Notes: generated by a model not told the origin, from the letters alone. Numbered from the stretch's first letter, positions 23,950 to 33,300 are shown. The stretch is DNA of 37,180 bases from Parabacteroides sp. (GCA_022775005.1 JALFJR010000102.1:1-37180); one strand, 5' to 3'. Made by a program: numbers and translations.

Positions 23950-24024
23950 ATGCATCGATTTAGCTTTACATATTACTTTTATTACTTTTACTTTAGCAAG
24001 GTGAAGGCAGGAGTTTGTATGTAA
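23950..24024 (+). CDS. pheL: Phe/Tyr leader peptide of the attenuator
   Basis: A 24-codon ORF: MHRFSFTYYFYYFYFSKVKA followed by GVCM and TAA. Residues 4-15 contain five Phe and five Tyr codons, far beyond chance. The operon behind it makes both phenylalanine and tyrosine. Its stop codon lies six bases after an antiterminator strand and 38 bases before a terminator stem. This is the layout of PheL-type leader peptides: ribosome stalling at Phe or Tyr codons when charged tRNA is scarce should favour read-through. The symbol is given by function; the peptide need not be homologous to enterobacterial PheL. Confidence 0.85.
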   Translation: MHRFSFTYYFYYFYFSKVKAGVCM

Positions 24025-24095
24025 AGCATTCAAAACAGAATTTGTAAGTGAATAAATGATATAAAGTCCTGCCGTATAAACGGTGGGACTTTTTT
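24006..24095 (+). promoter_or_regulatory. Attenuator: antiterminator and terminator of the Phe/Tyr operon
   Basis: The terminator stem is AAAGTCCTGCCG (24063-24074) / CGGTGGGACTTT (24081-24092), a 12-pair RNA stem including two G-U pairs. Its loop is TATAAA and a T run follows. The left arm can instead pair with GGCAGGAGTTT (24006-24016), which is complementary to AAAGTCCTGCC except at one position. That upstream strand lies inside the last codons of the leader peptide. A ribosome reaching the leader stop would cover it and allow termination; one stalled at the Phe/Tyr block would leave it free to form the antiterminator. Confidence 0.85.
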
Positions 24096-24127
24096 CGTAA
24101 ATAGCAGTAGAGCAAAAACAGAGAAAG

Positions 24128-24973
24128 ATGAAAAAGAAAGTAGCCATACAAGGTATAGCGGGTTGTTTTCACGACATCGCAGCCCGGAATTATTACGAGG
24201 GAGAAGAGATTGAGATCATTCCATGCATCACCTTCCCGGATGTGATAGCGGCTGTTAAGCGAGACCCCTCTGTTGTCGGAATGATGGCCATCGAAAATAC
24301 GATCGCCGGCAGTTTGCTGCAGAATCACGAGCTGATTCGTGAGAGCGGACTAAAGGTGACGGGCGAATACAAGTTACGCATCTCCCATTCCTTGGTTGCC
24401 CTGCCAGGCTCCTCGATCCACGACATCACTGAGGTCAACTCCCACCCGATTGCCTTGATGCAATGCATGGAATTCCTCAATACGCTCCCCAACGCCAAAG
24501 TGGTGGAGAAAGAGGATACCGCATTGAGTGCCAAATGGATCGCTGATAACAAGCTCGAAGGCCATGCTGCCATCTGCGGCAAACTGGCAGCAGAGATCTA
24601 CGGCATGGAGGTCTTGGCAGAGGGCATCGAGACCAACAAACGCAACTTCACCCGTTTCCTGTCCATCGCCGACCGTTGGGTAGCCGACGAAATCATGCGT
24701 GGAGTCGATAAGAACAAGTCATCGCTGGTGTTCGCCGTGCCCCACAGCTCAGGCAGTCTCTCTAAAGTGTTGGCCGTGCTCTCTTTCTACGACATGAACC
24801 TCACCAAGATCCAATCCCTGCCCATCATCGGTCGCGAGTGGGAATACCTCTTCTATGTCGATCTGACATTCACCGATTTCGCACGCTACCAAAAGGCATT
24901 GGATGCGATTCTTCCATTGACAAAAGACTTAAAAATATTAGGCGAATATGCAGAAGGAAAACAAAGTGTGTAA
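24128..24973 (+). CDS. pheA: Prephenate dehydratase
   Basis: A 281-residue enzyme converting prephenate to phenylpyruvate, the Phe branch. The N-terminal catalytic domain shows VAIQGIAGCFHDIAARNYY, MMAIENTIAGSLLQNHELIR and the active-site motif NFTRFLSIA (the usual TRF). A C-terminal ACT domain (SSLVFAVPHSSGSLSKVLAV, LTKIQSLPIIGREWEYLFYV, containing ESRP-like residues as QSLPI) is the expected Phe-binding regulatory part. No chorismate mutase domain is fused here; it is on the DAHP synthase instead. First enzyme gene after the attenuator; its end overlaps the aminotransferase start by 26 bases. Confidence 0.95.
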   Translation: MKKKVAIQGIAGCFHDIAARNYYEGEEIEIIPCITFPDVIAAVKRDPSVVGMMAIENTIAGSLLQNHELIRESGLKVTGEYKLRISHSLVALPGSSIHDITEVNSHPIALMQCMEFLNTLPNAKVVEKEDTALSAKWIADNKLEGHAAICGKLAAEIYGMEVLAEGIETNKRNFTRFLSIADRWVADEIMRGVDKNKSSLVFAVPHSSGSLSKVLAVLSFYDMNLTKIQSLPIIGREWEYLFYVDLTFTDFARYQKALDAILPLTKDLKILGEYAEGKQSV

Positions 24974-26132
24974 GATTACACCCGCTGACCGTGTAGGCAG
25001 CATTCAGGAATACTACTTCTCCAAGAAATTGAAAGAGGTAGCCGAGATGAACGCTCAAGGCAAGAACGTCATCAGCTTAGGCATTGGCAGCCCCGACCTC
25101 CCTCCTTCCGAGGAGACCATCGAGACCCTATGTGAACATGCGCACCAAGCGAATGAGCATGGCTATCAACCCCATATCGGTATCCCCGAGTTACGTCAAG
25201 GATTCGCTGACTGGTATCGGACGTGGTACGGTGTGGAGCTGGATCCGAAGTCGGAGATCCAACCGTTGATTGGCTCCAAAGAGGGTATCCTGCATATCTC
25301 GCTTGCCTTCTTGAACCCTGGCGATGGCGTGCTGATCCCCAATCCGGGTTATCCCACCTATAGCTCTGTCAGCAAATTAGTAGGTGCCAAACTGATCTAC
25401 TACGATCTGTTGGAAGACAAAGGCTGGCAGCCTGACTTCGATGCCTTGGAACAGATGGATCTGAGCGGCGTGAAGATGATGTGGACCAACTACCCCAACA
25501 TGCCGACCGGAGGCAACGCCACTCCTGAGCTTTATGAGCGCATCGTGGATTTCGGTCGCCGACATGGCATCTTGATCTGCAACGATAACCCCTACAGCTT
25601 TATCCTCAACGAACATCCGCTGAGCATCTTAGCCGTTCCGGGTGCGAAGGAGACCTGCATCGAGCTGAACTCCATGAGCAAAGCGCATAACATGCCAGGC
25701 TGGCGTATGGCTATGCTCGCCTCCAACGCCCAGTTCGTGCAATGGATCTTGAAGGTGAACAGCAACATTGAGTCAGGCCAATTCAAGCCGATGCAGTATG
25801 CAGCCGCCAAGGCTTTGCAAGCAGATAAGAGCTGGTATGACGGCATGAATCGGGTCTATCGCAGTCGCCGAGACCTGGCTGGCCAGATCATGGAGGCTTT
25901 GGGTTGCACCTACGATGAGCAACAGGTCGGCATGTTTCTCTGGGGACGCATTCCCGACTCCGCCGAGAGCGCAGAGGCCATTGCCAACAAGGTGCTCTAT
26001 GAGGCACGGGTATTTCTTACGCCGGGATTCATCTTCGGTAGCCGAGGCGAACGCTACATCCGCATCTCCCTCTGTTGTAAGAGCAAGGCCCTGCAGGAGG
26101 CATTGAATCGAATAAAAACATTGAACAAATAA
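24948..26132 (+). CDS. Class I/II aminotransferase (aromatic amino acid biosynthesis)
   Basis: A 394-residue PLP enzyme. The PLP lysine is in NSMSKAHNMPGWR (Lys 245). NPGYPTYSSVSKLVGAKLIY, the NYPNMPTGG Asn loop and the ISLCC-type Arg motif RYIRISL near the C-terminus are all present. By position it should transaminate phenylpyruvate and 4-hydroxyphenylpyruvate to Phe and Tyr; the fold-type sequence is also close to LL-diaminopimelate- and alanine-type enzymes, so the call rests on the operon. Its start lies inside pheA (26-base overlap). Confidence 0.85.
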   Translation: MQKENKVCKITPADRVGSIQEYYFSKKLKEVAEMNAQGKNVISLGIGSPDLPPSEETIETLCEHAHQANEHGYQPHIGIPELRQGFADWYRTWYGVELDPKSEIQPLIGSKEGILHISLAFLNPGDGVLIPNPGYPTYSSVSKLVGAKLIYYDLLEDKGWQPDFDALEQMDLSGVKMMWTNYPNMPTGGNATPELYERIVDFGRRHGILICNDNPYSFILNEHPLSILAVPGAKETCIELNSMSKAHNMPGWRMAMLASNAQFVQWILKVNSNIESGQFKPMQYAAAKALQADKSWYDGMNRVYRSRRDLAGQIMEALGCTYDEQQVGMFLWGRIPDSAESAEAIANKVLYEARVFLTPGFIFGSRGERYIRISLCCKSKALQEALNRIKTLNK

Positions 26133-26156
26133 TACAACAAATAAAAAATCAACAAT

Positions 26157-27233
26157 ATGGAAATGAAAATTGAACCGTTAGCGTTGCCGGGTATCGACAC
26201 CCAGCGTCCGATTGTTATCGCCGGACCGTGCAGCGCAGAGTCAGAAGAGCAAGTGATGGAAACAGCCAAAGGTTTGGCAGAGAAAGGCGTGAAAATCTTC
26301 CGTGCAGGTATCTGGAAACCCCGTACGAAACCAGGAGGATTCGAGGGCATCGGCACATTAGGCTTGCCTTGGCTGAAACGAGTAAAACAGGAAACAGGTA
26401 TGCTGGTCGCTACGGAGGTAGCTACGAAGGATCATGTCTTTGAGGCCCTGAAAGCAGGCATCGACATCCTGTGGATTGGTGCGCGCACCACGGTGAACCC
26501 CTTCGCTGTACAGGAGATCGCTGACGCCTTGAAGGGTGTGGACATCCCCGTATTGATCAAGAATCCGGTGAGCCCCGACTTGGAATTGTGGATCGGCGCT
26601 TTCCAACGTCTCTATGGAGCAGGCATCCATCGTTTGGGTGCGATCCATCGAGGATTTAGCTCTGACGATAAGAAAATCTACCGCAACCTCCCGCTCTGGC
26701 ACATCCCCATCGAGTTGCGTCGCCGTTTGCCGGAGTTGCCTATCTTCTGTGACCCCAGCCATATCGGTGGTAAGCGTGAGTTGGTAGCTCCCCTCTGCCA
26801 GCAGGCAATGGACTTGAGCTTCGACGGCTTGATCGTAGAGTCGCACTGCACCCCCGATTGCGCATGGAGCGACGCCGCACAGCAGGTAACGCCCGACGTG
26901 CTCGACTATGTCTTGAATCTCCTGGTGATCCGTGATAGCTCACAGACAACGGAGAACTTGACAGCCCTGCGTCGCCAGATCGACGGCATCGACGAGCAGC
27001 TCCTCACGCTGCTGGCCAAACGTATGCGCATATCCAGAGAGATCGGTGTTTATAAGAAAGAGCACAACATGCCGATCCTTCAGTCCCCGCGCTACAGCGA
27101 GATCCTGGAGAAACGCTCCAGCATGGGCTCACAGATGGATCTGAACCCGGACTTCGTGAAGGAGGTCTTGAAGAGCATCCACGAGGAGTCTGTCCGTCAG
27201 CAGATGATTGTCATGAACGAGGAACAAAAGTAA
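26157..27233 (+). CDS. Bifunctional DAHP synthase / chorismate mutase
   Basis: 358 residues, two enzymes in one chain. Residues 1-265 are a class I-beta 3-deoxy-7-phosphoheptulonate synthase (PIVIAGPCSAESEEQVMETA, FRAGIWKPRTKPGGFEG, IGARTTVNPFAVQEIAD, CDPSHIGGKRELV, DGLIVESHCTPDCAWSDAAQ). Residues about 275-350 are an AroQ-type chorismate mutase (LRRQIDGIDEQLLTLLAKRM, RISREIGVYKKEHNMPIL). It supplies the first step of the shikimate pathway and the chorismate-to-prephenate step, explaining why neither pheA nor tyrA here carries a mutase domain. The fusion may give feedback control of the synthase by prephenate, as known for related fusions. Confidence 0.93.
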   Translation: MEMKIEPLALPGIDTQRPIVIAGPCSAESEEQVMETAKGLAEKGVKIFRAGIWKPRTKPGGFEGIGTLGLPWLKRVKQETGMLVATEVATKDHVFEALKAGIDILWIGARTTVNPFAVQEIADALKGVDIPVLIKNPVSPDLELWIGAFQRLYGAGIHRLGAIHRGFSSDDKKIYRNLPLWHIPIELRRRLPELPIFCDPSHIGGKRELVAPLCQQAMDLSFDGLIVESHCTPDCAWSDAAQQVTPDVLDYVLNLLVIRDSSQTTENLTALRRQIDGIDEQLLTLLAKRMRISREIGVYKKEHNMPILQSPRYSEILEKRSSMGSQMDLNPDFVKEVLKSIHEESVRQQMIVMNEEQK

Positions 27234-27243
27234 GCAAGCACCG

Positions 27244-28017
27244 ATGAAGATATTGATTTTAGGCGCAGGCAAAATGGGTTCGTTCTTCACCGACCTCCTC
27301 AGTTTCGACCATGAGGTGGCCGTCTTGGAGAGCGATCCCAAGCGGATGCGCTTCATCTACAATGCCCTCCGCTTGCAAAAGCCGGAGGAGGTGGCTGAGT
27401 TCAAACCGGAATTGGTCATTAACTGCGTGACGTTGAGCTACACGATTGAGGCCTTTAAGTCGGTGATCCCCTACCTACCCGAGACCTGTATTCTGTCGGA
27501 TATTGCCTCGGTGAAGACCCACCTGAAGGAGTTCTATGAGGAGAGTGGCTTCCGTTACGTCTCCACCCACCCGATGTTCGGTCCTACCTTTGCCAACCTC
27601 GGCCAGTTGGAGAACGAGAACACAATCATCATCTCTGAAGGTGACCATCTCGGCAAGATCTTCTTCAAGGATGTCTATGCCAACTTGCGGTTGCACATCT
27701 GCGAATACACCTTCGAGGAGCACGACCAAGTGGTGGCCTACTCTTTGGGTATTCCTTTCGCCTCAACGATGGTCTTCGCAGCCACGATGAAACATCAAGA
27801 TGCCCCGGGTACCACCTTCAAGCGTCACATGAGCATCGCCCGCGGCCTGCTCTCTGAGGATGACTACCTTTTGACAGAGATCCTCTTCAACCCGCGCACA
27901 CCGCATCAGATCGAGCGCATTCAAGAGGAATTAGCGATCTTGCAAGAGATTATCAAGGAGAAGGATTCCGCCAAGATGAAAGAATATCTGACGAAGATTC
28001 GCAAGCATATCGAGTGA
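27244..28017 (+). CDS. tyrA: Prephenate dehydrogenase
   Basis: A 257-residue NAD(P)-dependent enzyme making 4-hydroxyphenylpyruvate for tyrosine. The Rossmann motif is KILILGAGKMGSFFTDLLS at the start. DIASVKTHLKEF and STHPMFGPTFANLGQLENEN are the catalytic region motifs of TyrA. The protein is short and lacks an ACT domain, so feedback control probably lies elsewhere. It starts 10 bases after the DAHP synthase gene and is the last gene of the attenuated operon. Confidence 0.93.
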   Translation: MKILILGAGKMGSFFTDLLSFDHEVAVLESDPKRMRFIYNALRLQKPEEVAEFKPELVINCVTLSYTIEAFKSVIPYLPETCILSDIASVKTHLKEFYEESGFRYVSTHPMFGPTFANLGQLENENTIIISEGDHLGKIFFKDVYANLRLHICEYTFEEHDQVVAYSLGIPFASTMVFAATMKHQDAPGTTFKRHMSIARGLLSEDDYLLTEILFNPRTPHQIERIQEELAILQEIIKEKDSAKMKEYLTKIRKHIE

Positions 28018-28053
28018 TCGAGATGCTATTGTTGATCCTTTCAGAAATACAGG

Positions 28054-28088
28054 AGGCTGTGTCGTAATGACTATTTATGGCACAGCCT
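28054..28088. terminator. Hairpin after tyrA
   Basis: AGGCTGTG / CACAGCCT arms around a 19-base loop, followed by only TTT on plus. Probably a bidirectional terminator between convergent genes. Confidence 0.55.
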
Positions 28089-28129
28089 TTATGTTACACT
28101 ATATGATACACATATAGGAAATCCCAGTC

Positions 28130-29461
28130 TCATGGCCTCACAATTTTCTGTCCTTTGATAACATAAATACCCTTAGGCAATGACTTGTAAGCCTCATTCA
28201 GTGTGGTCTGCCGGAAAAGTAAGCGCCCGTCCAGACTGTATATGTCGTGTTTTTGTTCAGCGGGGGACTCACGAAACAACTCCTCCACTCCAGTGGGAAC
28301 AAAACTACTTAGCAGAGAGATAGCCTTCAGTACAAAATAGATGCCCGTATCTTTGTGGCCTCCTTCGCTACTGTCATCCACATCAAAGGCTTCATAACCG
28401 TTGGCAAGCAAGTGGGTCGCCATGTGCTCCAGATTGATGAAGGGCACTACCTCGTCGTTCCTCGCATGCACAAAGGTAATACGGCCTGTTTTCTCAGGTT
28501 TCCAAGAGTCATAAACGAGCGAATTCTGTTTCAGATAATAGACGATCTCCTTCATCACGGCACTTTTCTCATCGAAGAAGGAGGGCTTCACCCATTGATC
28601 CAGCGGCAATTCTCGGTCGTCAGCATGCCCATACCGCTCATATATGAAAGTATTGATATAGCCTTCACTATGTCGCTTGGAGTCGAACAGTTCAGGAAAA
28701 CACGCTACCAAATCGTCTGAAAAGATGTCTTCATTCTTGACCTTGTACCCTCCCGCATCGATCATGCTGCTTAGAATAAGCGCCAAAGCCGCAGGGTTCG
28801 GCGACTGATTATCCAAGACCAGTTGTTGATAGTGCGCATACAGGTCATACGGGCCTCCACCGATGATGCAATAGTCTATCTTAGGCAGTTCATCGCTACG
28901 ATACTCTTCAGCCACCAGTCGGTTTACCCACATTCCTGAGTGTCCACCCTGTGAATAGCCTATATTGACCGTCACATCGCCCCAGGTGTAGCCCTCTTTT
29001 TCCAACAGTTTCCGACCAGCCAGAAAGGCATCTATGTTTACCCGTGCCGTGGCCCTACCCTGTAAATACTTTTGGTTGCGTTCCACATCAATCCCGAATC
29101 CAAAACCATCTGACTCGATCAGTATATAGTTTGTACTCGCAAGCGCACCTTCTAATGTCAACACGCTCGACACATGTGTGGGGCATTGGTCGTCTGCCGT
29201 GATCGTGAAGTGATTAATCAAGCCGCATCCCTTGGCCTTAACCTTTCTGTCATGCACATTGGCAGACAAAAAGATAGCTGCAGACAGCACGATCGGACTT
29301 ACCTCATCTACATCGACAGTCTCATAGTTGAAATCATACCGCCAGAAGCCTCCACAATCCGTACGGTTGACGATTCCAATAGTCGGCTCAATGGTTTGGG
29401 CCACGACAACGGTTGAAATCAACCCAAACACCACATACAATAACACTGACCTAACTTGCAT
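28130..29461 (-). CDS. Secreted lipase-like alpha/beta hydrolase with T9SS sorting domain
   Basis: A 443-residue exported enzyme. The signal peptide is MQVRSVLLYVVFGLISTVVV ending AQ. The catalytic triad candidates are Ser 170 in GYSQGGHSG, Asp 336 in ARNDEVVP and His 369 in EGGHKDTG, in the order and spacing of secretory (fungal LIP-like) triacylglycerol lipases. The last 40 residues (HDIYSLDGRLLFRQTT, LPKGIYVIKGQKIVR) have the form of a type IX (Por) C-terminal sorting domain (YxxxG...LPKGIYxxK), so it should be exported by T9SS and be cell-surface attached or released. Cys pairs in residues 36-93 may form disulfides. The substrate is unknown. Confidence 0.8.
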   Translation of the reverse strand: MQVRSVLLYVVFGLISTVVVAQTIEPTIGIVNRTDCGGFWRYDFNYETVDVDEVSPIVLSAAIFLSANVHDRKVKAKGCGLINHFTITADDQCPTHVSSVLTLEGALASTNYILIESDGFGFGIDVERNQKYLQGRATARVNIDAFLAGRKLLEKEGYTWGDVTVNIGYSQGGHSGMWVNRLVAEEYRSDELPKIDYCIIGGGPYDLYAHYQQLVLDNQSPNPAALALILSSMIDAGGYKVKNEDIFSDDLVACFPELFDSKRHSEGYINTFIYERYGHADDRELPLDQWVKPSFFDEKSAVMKEIVYYLKQNSLVYDSWKPEKTGRITFVHARNDEVVPFINLEHMATHLLANGYEAFDVDDSSEGGHKDTGIYFVLKAISLLSSFVPTGVEELFRESPAEQKHDIYSLDGRLLFRQTTLNEAYKSLPKGIYVIKGQKIVRP

Positions 29462-29482
29462 AATTCCAGGTATTTTTCACGT

Positions 29483-30136
29483 TTATAAACCTATCTTTTT
29501 CATTCTAAAGATAACGGAATATGCATAGCGCATCAATCGCGGACGATTGTACCGTTGCAACAGTACCAATAGGAGATCGCAGGTAGCCGCTCCGATAGAA
29601 GTCAGTACAAAAACAGGCAACGCACCAAACCAATGCGAAAAAGCAATGGGAACAAAACTCAGCGGAATAATCACCTCATGCACCACCTCCGCCTGGCACA
29701 TCACCCCCAACACATCCGAAGGAGTATGTTTGCTTAAATCAAAAAGCTCAGGCGCATAGGTCGGTACCCAGACCTTCCATTGGCGAATCTTCAACCAGCG
29801 GAAAAATCGAGCCTCGAAGCGTCGTTCTCTAAACCATGAGTTATGGGGATTTGCCTGATTGTGCATCACAAGCGTCACTACGATAGAGACCAATGCCCGC
29901 ATCAGTAAGTGATAGGCGATCGTCCCAAATGTAATGGCCAACGAAAGAAAGATCAGTCCATCCACCCGTGCCGCCCACACTGCTAACCCAATAGCCAGCA
30001 CTATGAACAACACTGTGCTTCCGCAGAACAACACACGAGCCGAAAGAAAAGATCGAGGGGTATCAGGCACACCCTGCCTCAAGTGACAATCATCCATCTC
30101 AACATGTTTCCATATCTGTTCCATAAAACCACACAA
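29483..30136 (-). CDS. Membrane protein, CrtO-like acyltransferase family
   Basis: About 217 residues (an ATG at 30124 would give 213). At least four transmembrane segments are visible: LFCGSTVLFIVLAIGLAVWA, IFLSLAITFGTIAYHLLMRA, HEVIIPLSFVPIAFSHW and LPVFVLTSIGAATCDLLLVL. The loop FFRWLKIRQWKVWVPTYAPE between TM2 and TM3 resembles the conserved R-x-x-x-K-x-W-P/LPT motif of glycosyl-4,4'-diaponeurosporenoate acyltransferase (CrtO) relatives. That family is broad in Bacteroidales and not necessarily tied to carotenoids; no other carotenoid gene is here. It is on the same strand as and just upstream of the lipase gene, so the two may be co-transcribed (gap 21 bases). Confidence 0.45.
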   Translation of the reverse strand: MCGFMEQIWKHVEMDDCHLRQGVPDTPRSFLSARVLFCGSTVLFIVLAIGLAVWAARVDGLIFLSLAITFGTIAYHLLMRALVSIVVTLVMHNQANPHNSWFRERRFEARFFRWLKIRQWKVWVPTYAPELFDLSKHTPSDVLGVMCQAEVVHEVIIPLSFVPIAFSHWFGALPVFVLTSIGAATCDLLLVLLQRYNRPRLMRYAYSVIFRMKKIGL

Positions 30137-30152
30137 GTCACCAATAAAACAT

Positions 30153-30236
30153 GAAAAATCCCACCGTTGAAGGACGATGGGACGGGACCTGATGTTTTCA
30201 CAACGGAATAATCCTTATTGTGATTTGCTAGAAATT
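30153..30236 (-). ncRNA. tracrRNA: tracrRNA of the II-C system
   Basis: On the minus strand, AATTTCTAGCAAATCACAA (30236-30218) is complementary to the first part of the CRISPR repeat read as GTTGTGATTTGCTTAGAAATT, with one bulged base. After it come TAAGGATTATTCCGTTGTG (small nexus-like hairpin) and a terminator: TCCCATCG / CGGTGGGA (30182-30175 and 30166-30159, one G-U pair) with an 8-base loop and TTTTT. A TATCTTTG promoter box (30248-30241) sits just upstream, so the RNA should begin at about 30236, at the anti-repeat itself, and be about 84 nt long. It is transcribed divergently from cas9. The AUAAGGAUUAUUCCGUUGUG stretch is familiar from other Bacteroidota II-C tracrRNAs (from memory). 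Confidence 0.9.
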
Positions 30237-30240
30237 ACTG

Positions 30241-30248
30241 CAAAGATA
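30241..30248 (-). promoter_or_regulatory. -7 element TATCTTTG of the tracrRNA
   Basis: Exact TAnnTTTG on minus, five bases upstream of the anti-repeat. The nearest TTG upstream is 16 bases away, shorter than the 19-21 consensus. Confidence 0.65.
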
Positions 30249-30282
30249 GCCATTGTTTCTAAATCAACATGACAAAAATCAC

Positions 30283-30290
30283 TACATTTG
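30283..30290 (+). promoter_or_regulatory. -7 element TACATTTG of cas9
   Basis: Exact consensus on plus, 34 bases away from the divergent tracrRNA box, so the two promoters share their upstream region. It places the transcript start downstream of the earlier ATG (30269) and supports ATG 30320 as the cas9 start. Confidence 0.6.
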
Positions 30291-30319
30291 CCCAAAAATA
30301 TTTCTTTAATAGGACTACC

Positions 30320-33300
30320 ATGGATGAAAAATACATTTTAGGTCTCGACCTGGGCACAAACAGCATCGGTTGGGCTGTCATCAAACAAATCATGCAGGAG
30401 AATGGTATAAGTTCGCTGAGCGGCATCATCGATGCAGGAAGCCGAATTATTCCTATGGATGCGGCCATGCAAAGTGATTTTGCCAAAGGCAATTCCATTT
30501 CTCAAACCGCTGACCGTACACGCTACCGTGGGGTTAGACGTTTGCGAGAACGACAACTTTTAAGACGTGAACGTTTGCATCGAATGCTTGATATAATGGG
30601 ATTTCTACCTCTCCATTATCAAAACGCACTCACCCGATATGGTAAGTTCAAAGAGCAAACAGAATGCCTATTGCCTTGGACAAAAGACGCATTAGGAAAT
30701 GCGATTTTCCTCTTCAAAAACAGCTATGAGGAGATGTTGCGCCTTTTTTGGCAAGCTCATCCCGAACTCATGCAGCAACAATTAAAAGTTCCCTATGATT
30801 GGACGATATATTATTTACGTAAAAAAGCCTTGACTGAAGCGATCACAGGACAAGAGTTAGCTTGGATATTGCTTCACTTCAATCAGAAACGAGGATACTA
30901 CCAAACACGAGGAGAGGAACAAGAAGAAGACAAAAGCAAAAAAGAGGAATATTATGCCTTAAAAGTGATAGATATACAGGATAGTGGCGACAAGAAAGGA
31001 AAAGACATTTGGTGGAATGTGCTTTTGGAAAACGGAATGGTGTATCGTCGCCCATCTAAAGAGAAACCCGATTGGATCGGAAAAATCAAGGAATTTATTG
31101 TCACCACACAACTTAATCCTGACGGTACTCCAAAAGCAGATGCCAAAGGAGAGATCAAACAATCTTTCCGCATGCCGAATGAGAATGACTGGAGTCTTGT
31201 CAAAATCAAGACACAAGCCGACATACAGCAATCACACCTAACCGTAGGAACATATATCTTCCAAGCGTTGCTTGCCAATCCGAAACAAAAAATCAAAGGG
31301 AAGCTGGTGCGCACCATCGAGCGTGACTTCTATAAAGAGGAACTTCGACAAATACTCGAAGCACAGAAACAATTCATTCCTCAATTGAACGATCGGGAGC
31401 TTTATACCCGTTGCATACAGGAGCTCTATCCACAAAATGAAGCCTACCGCTCATCCATTGCGAATCGAGACTTCACCTATCTATTGATGGATGATATTCT
31501 TTTTTATCAACGTCCGTTGAAGAGCAAGAAATCATTGATCAGCGAATGCCCCTACGAACGGCACGCTTTTATCAATGAACAAGGAGAGCCAGCCACCAAA
31601 GCATTGAAATGCATAGCCAAGTCACATCCGCTCTATCAAGAGTTCCGTCTTTGGCAATGGATTTATAACCTGCGTATCTTCAAATCACAGAGGGATGCGC
31701 AGGGCCGTGCACTCGATGATGTGGATGTCACTGAGCAATTCCTGCCAGACGAAGAATCAAAAGCAATCCTATTCGACTACCTCAACAATTTATCCACAAT
31801 CACTCAGAAAGAGCTCTTTGAAAAATATTTCAAGTTGAAAAAGCCCGCAGGGAAGAATGCCGAGCTCCCCTACAGGTGGAACTATGTGCAAGACAAAGCT
31901 TATCCATGCAACACGACACGTGGTGATATCCGTAGCAGACTGCTCAAGAAGGGCATTGACAGCACATTCCTTACCGGCTCTATCGAGCAACATCTTTGGG
32001 AAATACTGTTTAGCGTGAGCGACCGGCAAGAGTTACGCAAAGCATTGGCCAAGTTCGCAATGCGCTACCAGTTAGATGAAGCTTTTGTCGAAGCGATGGC
32101 CAAGTTTCCTCCTTTTGAGCCAGACTATGGAGCCTATTCAGCCAAGGCCATTAAAAAGCTATTGCCCTTGATGCGCATGGGACACCATTGGCATTCAGAA
32201 GACATAGATGAGGCTACCCAACAACGCATGCAGAAAATCATCGACGGAGAGGTAGATGAAGGCATACGCCAACGGGTAAGAGAGAAGGCGATCCATCTCT
32301 CTTCCATCGAGCAATGCCATGGCCTTCCACTGTGGTTGGCTTGCTATTTGGTTTATGACCGGCATAGTGAAGCGAGCGACACGAACAAATGGAACAATCC
32401 GGCTGATATAGATCACTATCTGCAACAATTCCGTCAGCACTCACTGCGAAATCCGATTGTGGAACAGATTATCATGGAAACCTTACGCACGGTTAGGGAT
32501 ATTTGGACCAAAGTGGGGCATATTGATGAGATTCACATTGAGATGGGCCGTGAATTAAAGAACCCAGCCGACAAAAGAGCAAAGATGACAGAGCGGGCGC
32601 TGCAAAATGAAAACGCAAACCTCCGCATCAAAGCCTTATTAACCGAGTTCATGAATCCAGCATTTGAGATTGAGAACGTGCGTCCCTTCTCTCCCAGTCA
32701 ACAAGAACTATTGCGCATTTACGAAGACACCGCCTTGAATAGCGTAGAAACATTGGAAGAGGACATCGCTGATATCATTAAGAAATTCGCTCAGGCAGAC
32801 GTGGCTAAACGGCCAACACATTCCGAAGTGATGCGTTACAAGCTATGGCTCGAACAGCATTACTTGTCTCCTTATACCGGGCAGCCTATCCCCTTGTCCA
32901 GACTCTTCACGACTGATTATGAGATAGAACATGTTATCCCGCAATCACGCTACTTTGATGATTCGCTATCCAACAAGGTCATTTGTGAAGCAGCGGTCAA
33001 CAAGTTGAAAGATAATGCACTTGGCTATGAGTTTATTAAACAGCATCATGGCCAAATGGTACCGATAGGCGGAGGTCGCACTGTCCCAATTTTAGAGACT
33101 GACAGCTATTGTCACCTCGTGGAGCAGACCTACAAGAACAATCGTGCCAAGATGAAGAAGTTGCTCATGGAAGATATACCCGCTGAATTCATTGAACGGC
33201 AACTCAACGACAGCCGCTATATCAGTAAACTGGTGAAGGGGCTACTTTCCAACATCGTGAGAGAACCTGATGAGCAAGAAGCCACTTCCAAGCATGTCAT

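Noticed and set aside
23993-24328. 111-aa minus-strand ORF over the attenuator
   Set aside because: Its hydrophobic look comes from the reverse of the Phe/Tyr codon block and terminator; the plus-strand leader and pheA explain the region.
30269-30319. Extended start of cas9
   Set aside because: The extra ATG lies before the predicted transcription start, and the family normally begins a few residues before the RuvC-I motif.
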